Below, piece after piece: positions 26,736-34,064 of a stretch of DNA of 64,000 nt (position 1 is its first letter; the number at the start of each line of letters is the position of its first letter). The translations under genes were made by a program, and so were the position numbers. The notes beneath the pieces were generated by a model. The model searched no databases. It was not told the DNA's origin and saw only the letters and a list, made by a program, of their open reading frames with translations. Location: the NCBI RefSeq assembly GCF_945952435.1, contig NZ_CAMFHZ010000005.1, positions 1 through 64,000 of the forward strand, read 5' to 3'. The stretch comes from an uncultured Microbacterium sp. Lineage in GTDB: Bacteria > Actinomycetota > Actinomycetes > Actinomycetales > Microbacteriaceae.

Positions 26736-28286
26736 ATGACTGCTCCCATCTCCCGCGGGCACAACCCGCTGCGCGATCCCGACGATCGCCGCCTGAACCG
26801 GATCGCCGGGCCCAGCGCCCTCGTGATCTTCGGCGTCACGGGCGATCTGTCGCGCAAGAAGCTCATGCCCGCCGTCTACGACCTCGCCAACCGCGGCCTG
26901 CTGCCTCCGGGGTTCGCCCTCGTCGGCTTCGCGCGCCGCGACTGGGAGGACCAGGACTTCGCCCAGGTGGTGTATGACGCGGTCAAGGAGCACGCGCGCA
27001 CCCCGTTCCGTGAGGAGACGTGGGCGCAGCTGCTGCAGGGGATCCGGTTCGTCTCAGGGGAGTTCGGCGATCCGGAGGCGTTCCGTCGGCTGCGGGAGAC
27101 CGTCGAGAAGCTCGACGTCGAGCGCGGGACGATGGGCAACCACGCCTACTACCTGTCCATCCCGCCGAAGCAGTTCCCGCTCGTCGCGCAGCAACTGCGC
27201 GATTCCGGCCTCGTCGACGGCAAGGCCGACTCCGACGAGCACTGGCGGCGTGTCGTCATCGAGAAGCCGTTCGGCCACGATCTGGCGTCCGCGCGCGCGC
27301 TGAACGACGCGCTCGAGGGCACCTTCCCCGCCGACTCGATCTTCCGGATCGACCACTACCTCGGCAAGGAGACGGTGCAGAACATCCTCGCGCTGCGTTT
27401 CGCGAACGAACTGTACGAGCCGATCTGGAATCGCAACTACGTCGACCACGTGCAGATCACGATGGCCGAGGACATCGGCGTCGGAGGCCGTGCCGGCTAC
27501 TACGACGGCATCGGGGCGGCGCGCGACGTCATCCAGAACCATCTGCTGCAGCTGCTCGCGCTCACCGCGATGGAGGAGCCGATCAGCCTCAGCGCCGCGC
27601 ATCTGCGCGCCGAGAAGGAGAAGGTCCTCGCCGCGGTCACCCTTCCGGACGACCTGAGTCTCGCGACCGCCCGCGGACAGTATGCGGGTGGTTGGCAGGG
27701 CGGAGAGCAGGTCACCGGATTCCTCGACGAGGAAGGCATGGACCCCGAGTCCACGACGGAGACGTACGCGGCCGTCAAGCTCGAGATCAACACCCGCCGC
27801 TGGGCCGACGTGCCCTTCTACCTCCGCACGGGCAAGCGCCTCGGTCGCCGGGTCACGGAGATCGCGGTGGTGTTCAAGCGCGCGCCCGAGCACCTGTTCG
27901 CCAGCGGCCAGACCTCGGAACTCGGTCAGAACGCCCTCGTCATCCGTGTGCAGCCGGATGAAGGCGTCACGCTCCGCTTCGGATCGAAGGTGCCGGGCAA
28001 CGGCACCAACGTCCGCGACGTGACGATGGACTTCGGCTACGGTCACGCCTTCACCGAAGCCAGCCCCGAGGCGTACGAACGCCTGATTCTCGACGTGCTG
28101 CTCGGTGATCCGCCGCTGTTCCCCCGCCACGAGGAGGTCGAGCTCTCCTGGAAGATCCTCGATCCCGTCGAGGAGTTCTGGGCCGCGGAGGGCGGCCCGC
28201 TGGAGCAGTACGCTCCCGGATCCTGGGGGCCGGCGTCCGCCGACGCCCTCCTCGCCCGCGACGGACGTGTCTGGAGGCGCCCGTGA
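26736..28286 (+). CDS. zwf: Glucose-6-phosphate 1-dehydrogenase
   Basis: A 516-aa enzyme: NADP-binding VIFGVTGDLSRKKLMPA near residue 31, the active-site block RIDHYLGKETVQN, EKPFGHDLASA and VPFYLRTGKRL. It oxidises glucose-6-phosphate to 6-phosphogluconolactone, forming NADPH. The product is the substrate of Pgl, encoded two genes downstream. The stop overlaps the opcA start (GTGA), and OpcA is needed for full activity in actinobacteria. Confidence 0.97.
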   Translation: MTAPISRGHNPLRDPDDRRLNRIAGPSALVIFGVTGDLSRKKLMPAVYDLANRGLLPPGFALVGFARRDWEDQDFAQVVYDAVKEHARTPFREETWAQLLQGIRFVSGEFGDPEAFRRLRETVEKLDVERGTMGNHAYYLSIPPKQFPLVAQQLRDSGLVDGKADSDEHWRRVVIEKPFGHDLASARALNDALEGTFPADSIFRIDHYLGKETVQNILALRFANELYEPIWNRNYVDHVQITMAEDIGVGGRAGYYDGIGAARDVIQNHLLQLLALTAMEEPISLSAAHLRAEKEKVLAAVTLPDDLSLATARGQYAGGWQGGEQVTGFLDEEGMDPESTTETYAAVKLEINTRRWADVPFYLRTGKRLGRRVTEIAVVFKRAPEHLFASGQTSELGQNALVIRVQPDEGVTLRFGSKVPGNGTNVRDVTMDFGYGHAFTEASPEAYERLILDVLLGDPPLFPRHEEVELSWKILDPVEEFWAAEGGPLEQYAPGSWGPASADALLARDGRVWRRP

Positions 28287-29218
28287 TCATCGATCTGCCC
28301 GACACCACGACCAGCCAGGTCGCCAAGAACCTCGTCAAGGCGCGCGAGGAGGGCGGCGTCGTCGCCCTCGGTCGCGTGCTGACGCTCATCATCGCCTCGA
28401 CGGACGAGGACGTGGAGGCCGCGATCGACGCCGCCAACGACGCGTCCCGCGAGCACCCGATGCGCGTGATCGTGCTGACGACGAGCGAGGGAGAGGCGCA
28501 TCTCGACGCTCAGATCCGCGTCGGCGGCGACGCGGGCGCGAGCGAGGTCGTCGTGCTGCACGCGTACGGCGCCGCCGCCAGCAACGAGGAGAGTCTCGTC
28601 ACCGGGCTGCTCCTGCCCGACGCCCCTGTCGTGGTCTGGTGGCCGACCGTCGCCCCTGAGGCTCCGGCGGAGTCCCCCCTCGGCCGGATCGCGCAGCGCC
28701 GCATCACGGATGCCGCGACGGCGGGCGACGTGCGCGCGCAGCTCGACGTCCTGGGTCGCACGCATGTGCCGGGCGACACGGATCTCTCCTGGACGCGGCT
28801 CACGCACTGGCGCGAGCAGCTCGCCGCCGTGCTCGACCAGCCCCCGTTCGACGAGGTCACCGCGGTCGAGGTGCGCGGCGCGGCGGATTCGCCGTCCACC
28901 GCGCTGCTCGCGAGCTGGCTCGGTCTGGCGCTGGACGTGCCGGTCCGGTGGGCGTACGAGCCCGTGTCGGACTGGGCGCATGGAATCAAGTCCGTCCGAC
29001 TGACCCGGGCGAACGGCGACATCCTCCTCGAGCGCCCCGTTCCCGGCTCCGCGATCCTTACTCAGCCCGGTCAGCCCGATCACGAGCTGCACCTTCCCCG
29101 GCGGACGTTGCGCGAGTGCCTGGCCGAGGAGCTGCGGCGGCTCGACCCGGACGTGCTCTACGGTCGCGTCATCACGGAGGGCTTCGCACAGCTCGCCGCT
29201 CCGGAGAAGGTCGGCTGA
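28283..29218 (+). CDS. opcA: Glucose-6-phosphate dehydrogenase assembly protein OpcA
   Basis: A 311-aa protein starting MIIDLPDTTTSQVAKNLVK, with ASEVVVLHAYG and PDAPVVVWWPTVAP in the middle, all typical of actinobacterial OpcA. OpcA supports assembly/activity of Zwf in actinobacteria and cyanobacteria. The GTG start overlaps the zwf stop, so the partners are made together; pgl begins one base after its own stop. Confidence 0.95.
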   Translation: MIIDLPDTTTSQVAKNLVKAREEGGVVALGRVLTLIIASTDEDVEAAIDAANDASREHPMRVIVLTTSEGEAHLDAQIRVGGDAGASEVVVLHAYGAAASNEESLVTGLLLPDAPVVVWWPTVAPEAPAESPLGRIAQRRITDAATAGDVRAQLDVLGRTHVPGDTDLSWTRLTHWREQLAAVLDQPPFDEVTAVEVRGAADSPSTALLASWLGLALDVPVRWAYEPVSDWAHGIKSVRLTRANGDILLERPVPGSAILTQPGQPDHELHLPRRTLRECLAEELRRLDPDVLYGRVITEGFAQLAAPEKVG

Positions 29219-29219
29219 C

Positions 29220-29996
29220 GTGGCGGCCGATCCCGTGCGCCGTGTCGTCATCGGCGCCGATCCCGCCGTGCTCGCGCGGGTCGTCGCCGACCGCTTCCTC
29301 GTACGCGTGCTCGCACGTGTCCGGCAGGGCCGCATCGCGCACATCGCCCTGACGGGCGGCAGCATGGGGGGCGCCGTGCTCCGTGCGGTGGCCGAGGATC
29401 CCCGCACCGCAGGTCTCGACTGGTCCCTCGTCCACTTCTGGTGGGGCGACGAGCGATTCGTCCCCGCGAAGGATCCGGATCGCAACGCCGGGCAGGCGCG
29501 CGAAGCACTGCTTGACCGCCTTCCAATCCCTGCCGAGAACATCCACGAGATGGCACCCAGTGACGCGGGTCTGAGCCTCGACGACGCCGCCTCCGCGTAT
29601 GCCGAGGAGCTCGCCCGCTTCGGCGACGCCGACCGTGCGTGGCCGTCTTTCGCCGTCTGCTTCCTGGGTGTCGGCCCCGATGGGCACATCGCCTCGCTGT
29701 TCCCCGACCGTCCGGAGATCACGGTCGTCGACGCCGCTGTGCTCCCGGTGCGGGACTCTCCCAAACCGCCGCCGGAACGGATCACCCTTACTCGACCGGT
29801 CATCAACGCGTCGAAGCGCGTCTGGCTCGTGCTCACCGGCGCGGAGAAGGCCTCCGCGCTCGGGCTGGCGCTGGCGGGAGCGAACTACGAGAACGTCCCC
29901 GCCGCGGGCGCGAAGGGGCGCAAGCGCACCGTGTTCTTCGTGGACGAGGCGGCGGCCCTCGAGGTCGCGCCCGACCTCATCGACATCGACTACTGA
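29220..29996 (+). CDS. pgl: 6-phosphogluconolactonase
   Basis: A 258-aa member of the NagB-like fold: ALTGGSMGGAV near residue 42, HFWWGDERFVP and GVGPDGHIASLFP, the latter a lactonase signature with active-site His. It hydrolyses 6-phosphogluconolactone after Zwf. The start is GTG at 29220, one base after opcA. It is the last gene of the operon; the facing DMT transporter gene ends 43 bp away. Confidence 0.95.
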   Translation: MAADPVRRVVIGADPAVLARVVADRFLVRVLARVRQGRIAHIALTGGSMGGAVLRAVAEDPRTAGLDWSLVHFWWGDERFVPAKDPDRNAGQAREALLDRLPIPAENIHEMAPSDAGLSLDDAASAYAEELARFGDADRAWPSFAVCFLGVGPDGHIASLFPDRPEITVVDAAVLPVRDSPKPPPERITLTRPVINASKRVWLVLTGAEKASALGLALAGANYENVPAAGAKGRKRTVFFVDEAAALEVAPDLIDIDY

Positions 29997-30039
29997 ACCG
30001 GCAGGCGGTCCGAGTCGGGCGCCGCGGTCTGCCCCGGGG

Positions 30040-31158
30040 TCAGGCCCCGTGCTCGCGGCTCGGGCCGTCGCCGGCGCGGTCGCCCCTGTCCTCGCGCGCG
30101 AGCGGGGAGACGTTCGGCGGCCACGGCTCGCCGTCCACGGTCGGAGGATCGCCTGCGGTACGGCTGTCGTCTTCGCCGTCGCCGGAGCTGCCCCGGGTGA
30201 TCGGCAGCTCCTGGCTGTCGTTGACGACCTGCGGGTGATACCGGGCGAGCGTGACGACGCCCCAGCCGGCGATCGCGCCGGAGATGCCGAAGGCGAAGAA
30301 GACCCAGGGCGGCGCCGCGGACCCCTCCTGGAGCACCAGGAGTCCGATGAGCACCGCGACCATGGGGTCGACGACCGTGAGTCCCGCGATCACGAGGTCG
30401 GGCGGGCCCGAGCTGTAGGCGGTCTGCACGAAGTAGGCGCCCGCCGATGCGGCCGCGATGAGCGCGATGACGCACACGACCGTCAGCCAGTCGAACTGAC
30501 CGAACTGGATGCGGCTGATGATGACCTTGGCGAGCGTGGCGACGAATCCGTAGAGGATCCCCGCTCCCGTGACGTAGAAGAGCGCTCGCATCCTGCGCCG
30601 CAGGATCAGCCAGCAGGCCCCGAGCAGGATGATGACGAGCAGCAGGATGGTCAGGATCGTGAACAGCTGCGTCTCGGTGATCTCGTGCTCGGCAGCGAAG
30701 AGGGCGGCGAACAGCACGAAGATGAAGATCCCGCCGACGCACGCGACGATCGAGATGATCGACCGTCTCGTCGGTGAGACACCGGTGACGCGGGCGTTCA
30801 GGAGCGTCGTGATCACCAGGGCGATCGCGCCGAGAGGCTGCACGACGATGAGCGGGGCCTTCGTGAGCGCCGCGAGCTGGCACACGATCGCGAGGGCCAG
30901 CATGAGCGTTCCCGCGATCCACGACGGTCGCGTCAGCAGTCCGCGCACCTGCACCCACGTGAGCCCGGTGGTGCCGACGGAGCCGCTGATGCGCTCCACC
31001 TTCTCCACGCCCCGATGCTGGTACTGCGCGCCGAGCGACATGAAGACCGCACCGGCGAGGGCGAGCGGGATGCCGAAGAGCAGGCCGGGGTTTCCGAAGA
31101 CTCCGGCGAGGTGATCGCCGACGTCCTCGGTCATGATCCGCGTCAGTTCCCGATACAC
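30040..31158 (-). CDS. DMT family transporter (EamA-like)
   Basis: A 372-aa membrane protein with about nine or ten helices, including GLLFGIPLALAGAVFMSLGAQYQHRGVE at the start and a second half with GLTVVDPMVAVLIGLLVLQEG, a repeat-like EamA feature. About 60 C-terminal residues are hydrophilic and Asp/Arg/Pro-rich. Substrate unknown. The GTG at 31158 has TATGGT 6 nt upstream; the ATG at 31134 is the alternative. It is divergent from def across 43 bp. Confidence 0.8.
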   Translation of the reverse strand: MYRELTRIMTEDVGDHLAGVFGNPGLLFGIPLALAGAVFMSLGAQYQHRGVEKVERISGSVGTTGLTWVQVRGLLTRPSWIAGTLMLALAIVCQLAALTKAPLIVVQPLGAIALVITTLLNARVTGVSPTRRSIISIVACVGGIFIFVLFAALFAAEHEITETQLFTILTILLLVIILLGACWLILRRRMRALFYVTGAGILYGFVATLAKVIISRIQFGQFDWLTVVCVIALIAAASAGAYFVQTAYSSGPPDLVIAGLTVVDPMVAVLIGLLVLQEGSAAPPWVFFAFGISGAIAGWGVVTLARYHPQVVNDSQELPITRGSSGDGEDDSRTAGDPPTVDGEPWPPNVSPLAREDRGDRAGDGPSREHGA

Positions 31159-31164
31159 CCTTCG

Positions 31165-31170
31165 ACCATA
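31165..31170 (-). promoter_or_regulatory. Leaderless -10 (TATGGT) of the DMT transporter gene
   Basis: Minus-strand TATGGT is 6 nt before the GTG at 31158 and supports that start. It stands 19 bp from the opposing def hexamer. Confidence 0.5.
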
Positions 31171-31189
31171 CCCGCCGATCCGCGCGGAC

Positions 31190-31195
31190 TAGGGT
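31190..31195 (+). promoter_or_regulatory. Leaderless -10 (TAGGGT) of def
   Basis: TAGGGT is 6 nt before the def GTG at 31202 with no ribosome-binding site between. Confidence 0.5.
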
Positions 31196-31201
31196 TGACG
31201 C

Positions 31202-31768
31202 GTGGCTGTGCTTCCGATTCGCATCATGGGCGATCCCGTCCTGCATTCCCCCGCCTCCCCCGTCGATGAGATCACCGACGAGATCCGCACTCTGGTCGCG
31301 GACATGCACGAGACGATGGATCGAGCCCCCGGCGTCGGGCTCGCCGCGCCACAGGTGGGCGTGGGGCTGCGCATCTTCGTGTACTCGTACGTCGACGAAG
31401 ACGAGAACCCGTGGCGCGGCGAGATCATCAACCCCGTGCTCTGGATGGCGCCGCTCGAGCCGGGCTCGCCCGATCCCGACCTCGAGTCCGAAGGTTGCCT
31501 CTCCTTCCCCGGTGAGCGTTTCGCCCTGCGCCGCTCCGAGCGCGTGCTCGTGACCGGAACCGACCTCGAAGGGGGCGAGGTGCGCATCGAGGTCGACGGC
31601 TGGCGGGCTCGCATCATGCAGCACGAGTTCGATCATCTCGACGGCGTCCTCTACGTCGACCGGCTCGACGACGGGGACTGGAAGACGGTCCAGAAGATCG
31701 CCCGCAAGCGCGGCTGGGGTCGCCCCGGCGCGAGCTGGACGCCGGGCATCGACGACCTCGAAGGCTGA
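31202..31768 (+). CDS. def: Peptide deformylase
   Basis: A 188-aa metalloenzyme removing formyl groups from new proteins. All three motifs are present: GVGLAAPQVGV (about 40-50), EGCLSFPG with the metal Cys, and QHEFDHLDG with the two metal His and catalytic Glu. The GTG at 31202 is the family start (VLPIRIMGDPVL). It stands alone, divergent from the DMT gene and followed by tRNA-Asn. map, the next processing step, is also in this window. Confidence 0.96.
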   Translation: MAVLPIRIMGDPVLHSPASPVDEITDEIRTLVADMHETMDRAPGVGLAAPQVGVGLRIFVYSYVDEDENPWRGEIINPVLWMAPLEPGSPDPDLESEGCLSFPGERFALRRSERVLVTGTDLEGGEVRIEVDGWRARIMQHEFDHLDGVLYVDRLDDGDWKTVQKIARKRGWGRPGASWTPGIDDLEG

Positions 31769-31842
31769 GCAGGCCGCCCCCGGAGACGCTGTGCAGCGAC
31801 GCGCCCGGGAGTCCGGCCGTGGCGGTCCGCGCGAGGATCCTT

Positions 31843-31851
31843 TGCTATAGT
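31843..31851 (+). promoter_or_regulatory. Extended -10 promoter (TGCTATAGT) of tRNA-Asn
   Basis: TG-C-TATAGT is an extended -10 element 29 nt upstream of the mature tRNA 5' end, leaving a short precursor leader. Confidence 0.6.
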
Positions 31852-31880
31852 TGACGAGTTGCCCGCCCAGCGGGGAGCAT

Positions 31881-31953
31881 TCCTCGGTAGCTCAATTGGC
31901 AGAGCAGCCGGCTGTTAACCGGCAGGTTCTTGGTTCGAGTCCAAGCCGGGGAG
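31881..31953 (+). tRNA. tRNA-Asn (anticodon GTT)
   Basis: A 73-nt cloverleaf: acceptor stem TCCTCGG/CCGGGGA with discriminator G, D arm TAGCTCAATTGGCAGAGCA, anticodon stem GCCGG/CCGGC with loop CTGTTAA (anticodon GTT at 31914-31916), and T arm with GGTTCGAGTCC. CCA is not encoded. It is a single-gene unit with its own promoter and terminator. Confidence 0.97.
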
Positions 31954-31959
31954 CTCACA

Positions 31960-31994
31960 AGCCCCCACCCGATCCGCTCGGGTGGGGGCTTTCT
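31960..31994 (+). terminator. Strong intrinsic terminator of tRNA-Asn
   Basis: A perfect 13-bp stem (AGCCCCCACCCGA pairs with TCGGGTGGGGGCT) with a 5-nt loop, followed by TTCT. It begins 7 nt after the tRNA and is the clearest rho-independent terminator in the window. Confidence 0.85.
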
Positions 31995-32019
31995 GCTGTC
32001 GCTCCTCCCCGCGTCCGGG

Positions 32020-32025
32020 CATGAT
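32020..32025 (+). promoter_or_regulatory. Leaderless-like -10 (CATGAT) of the lipase gene
   Basis: CATGAT is 6 nt before the ATG at 32032, with C in place of the first T of the consensus. Confidence 0.35.
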
Positions 32026-32031
32026 GAGCAC

Positions 32032-33252
32032 ATGCCCATCCCCGGGACAGCTCCGACCCACGCCCGGCTACGCAGAACGGCGACCGTCGTGATCGCCGCG
32101 ATCATCGCGCTGGCAGGGCTCGTCGTGGGCTCGGAGACGCTGCGGGCCGCGGGCGACGCGGTGGAGTCGCCCGGTCGAGCCTCCTTTTCCAGGGCACCGG
32201 ATCCGCTCCCCCCGGGCGCACCAGGCACGATCGTCCGCGACGAGGAGTTGATCGGCGCACCCCTCTTCGCCCGGGGGTGGCGGCTGATGTACCACTCGAC
32301 GGATCTGCATGGCGCCGATGTCCTTTCCACCGGCGTGCTGATCGCTCCTCTCTCCCCCGCGCCTCCCGGCGGTCGCATCGTCGTGTCCTGGGCGCATCCG
32401 ACGACGGGATCCGCCATGGCGTGCGCGCCGTCACTCCAGGACGATCCCTTCCTGCTCATCGAAGGGCTGCGGACGTTGCTCGACCGCGGCTATGCGGTCG
32501 TCGCGACCGACTACACCGGGATGGGCGTCGAGGGACCCGACTCCTATCTCGTCGGAGCGACCGAGGCGCACAACGTCCTCGACGCGGTGCGGGCTGCGCA
32601 GCACGTCGAGGACGCGCACGTCGGAAACCGCGTCGTGCTATGGGGGCACTCCCAGGGAGGACAGGCCGTGCTGCGTGCCGCAGAGGAAGCGGCCGACTAC
32701 GCTCCGGAGCTCCGCATCGACGCGGTCGCCGCGGCGGCCCCCGCAGCGGACCTCGGCCGGCTTGTGTCTGCTCACCTCGACGACATCTCCGGGGTGACGA
32801 TCGGCTCCTATGCGTTCGCGGCCTACGCACAGGTCTACGCGGACGTGCCGGGCACGCAGCTCGAATCCGTCCTGACCCCTCAGGCCGTCGCGATCTCCTC
32901 CCGCATGAACGCGCTCTGCCTGCTCTCCGATCTCGGCGAGCTGCACCGGATCGGACAGCCGCTGGTGGGACGGTTCTTCCGCATCGATCCCACGACCGCG
33001 GAGCCCTGGAAAACCCTGCTTCAGGAAAACTCGGCCGGAGGGCGCGCCTTCGACGCCCCGCTCTTTCTCGCACAAGGCTCCCAGGACACCCTCGTCATCC
33101 CTGCGGACACCCGCGCTTTCGCCGTCCACGAGCGTGCCCTCGGTATCGCGGTGACCTACGACACGATCCCGCTCGCCGACCACGGCACCGTCGCCTACCT
33201 CGCGCTCCCGGCCCTCACCACGTGGCTCGACGAGGTCATCCCGGCGAACTGA
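32032..33252 (+). CDS. Secreted lipase / alpha/beta hydrolase (LIP secretory lipase family)
   Basis: A 406-aa protein. The N-terminus has basic residues then a hydrophobic helix (TATVVIAAIIALAGLVVG, about 15-32), a signal peptide or anchor. The hydrolase domain carries VVATDYTGMGVEGPDSYLVG, the nucleophile elbow LWGHSQGGQA, and DTLVIPAD plus ADHGTVAY as likely Asp and His. This matches the secretory lipase family (PF03583). The ATG at 32032 has CATGAT 6 nt upstream. It probably acts on lipids or esters outside the membrane; its substrate is unknown. Confidence 0.83.
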   Translation: MPIPGTAPTHARLRRTATVVIAAIIALAGLVVGSETLRAAGDAVESPGRASFSRAPDPLPPGAPGTIVRDEELIGAPLFARGWRLMYHSTDLHGADVLSTGVLIAPLSPAPPGGRIVVSWAHPTTGSAMACAPSLQDDPFLLIEGLRTLLDRGYAVVATDYTGMGVEGPDSYLVGATEAHNVLDAVRAAQHVEDAHVGNRVVLWGHSQGGQAVLRAAEEAADYAPELRIDAVAAAAPAADLGRLVSAHLDDISGVTIGSYAFAAYAQVYADVPGTQLESVLTPQAVAISSRMNALCLLSDLGELHRIGQPLVGRFFRIDPTTAEPWKTLLQENSAGGRAFDAPLFLAQGSQDTLVIPADTRAFAVHERALGIAVTYDTIPLADHGTVAYLALPALTTWLDEVIPAN

Positions 33253-33258
33253 ACTGTG

Positions 33259-34029
33259 TCAGCCGGCAGGCTGGGCTCCTGGTGTCCACAGGAGGTCGGC
33301 GCCGGATCCCCGGGCGACCACGTGGCCCTCGCGGATCATCAACGTCTCCGCACCGAGCTCCCGCGCGAACGCGGCGTCGTTGCTGACGAGCAGCGCGGCC
33401 ATGCCCTGGTCCCGTCGGCGTCGGGTGATCGCGTCGAAGACGACGTGCCGGACCTCCAGGTCGAGGTTCGCGAGCGGCTCGTCCGCGATGAGCACCCTCG
33501 GTTCGAGGACGAAGGACCGGGCGATCGCCACGCGCTGGCGCATGCCCGCGCTCAGCTCGTACGGGAACGAGGAGGCGAGCCCGAGCGGCAGGTGCAGTTC
33601 GTCCAGAAGCGTGGCCACGCGGATCGCGAGAGCCTTGACGTTCACGCGGCGTTCGCGCTGCAGGATCGGCTCCGCGATGATCTCCTGCACCGTCAGCTGC
33701 GGCGTGAGGCCCGCCCCGGCGCTCTGCGGAAGGAAGCCGACCCGATAGGTGAGTTCTCGCAGGCGTCGGCCGGGATGGCGCACGGACACCCCGCAGACGG
33801 TCGCGGATCCGCCGACGACCCTGATCGACGGATCCGTCGCACCGGCGAGCGCACTCACGAGGGTGGACTTGCCCGAGCCCGTCGCCCCGGAGATGCACAT
33901 CAGTTCACCCGCCGGCAGGGAGAAGCTCACGCCGTCGATCGCGCGCGTCGGGGCGGAGTGGCCGATCCGATCGATCACGATGTCCTCGCAGACGATCGCC
34001 GCTGATCCGTCCTCTGTCGCACGCGCCAT
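33259..34029 (-). CDS. Orphan ABC transporter ATP-binding protein (peptide/nickel-type relative)
   Basis: A 256-aa ABC domain: Walker A GATGSGKST, FLPQSAGAGLTPQLTVQEII around the Q-loop, signature LSAGMRQRV, Walker B VLIADEPLANLD; the usual H-loop His is replaced in LLVSNDAAF (Asn). The Q-loop to signature region looks like oligopeptide-importer ATPases (Dpp/Opp). No permease or binding protein gene is near. The loss of the switch His, if real, would lower ATP hydrolysis. ATG at 34029 has CAGGAT 6 nt upstream. Confidence 0.8.
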   Translation of the reverse strand: MARATEDGSAAIVCEDIVIDRIGHSAPTRAIDGVSFSLPAGELMCISGATGSGKSTLVSALAGATDPSIRVVGGSATVCGVSVRHPGRRLRELTYRVGFLPQSAGAGLTPQLTVQEIIAEPILQRERRVNVKALAIRVATLLDELHLPLGLASSFPYELSAGMRQRVAIARSFVLEPRVLIADEPLANLDLEVRHVVFDAITRRRRDQGMAALLVSNDAAFARELGAETLMIREGHVVARGSGADLLWTPGAQPAG

Positions 34030-34035
34030 GCGTCC

Positions 34036-34041
34036 ATCCTG
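34036..34041 (-). promoter_or_regulatory. Leaderless-like -10 (CAGGAT) of the orphan ABC ATPase gene
   Basis: Minus-strand CAGGAT is 6 nt before the ATG at 34029. It follows the CANNNT variant seen at several other heads. Confidence 0.35.
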
Positions 34042-34064
34042 CCCTGTCCGCCGCGCGTCCGCGA

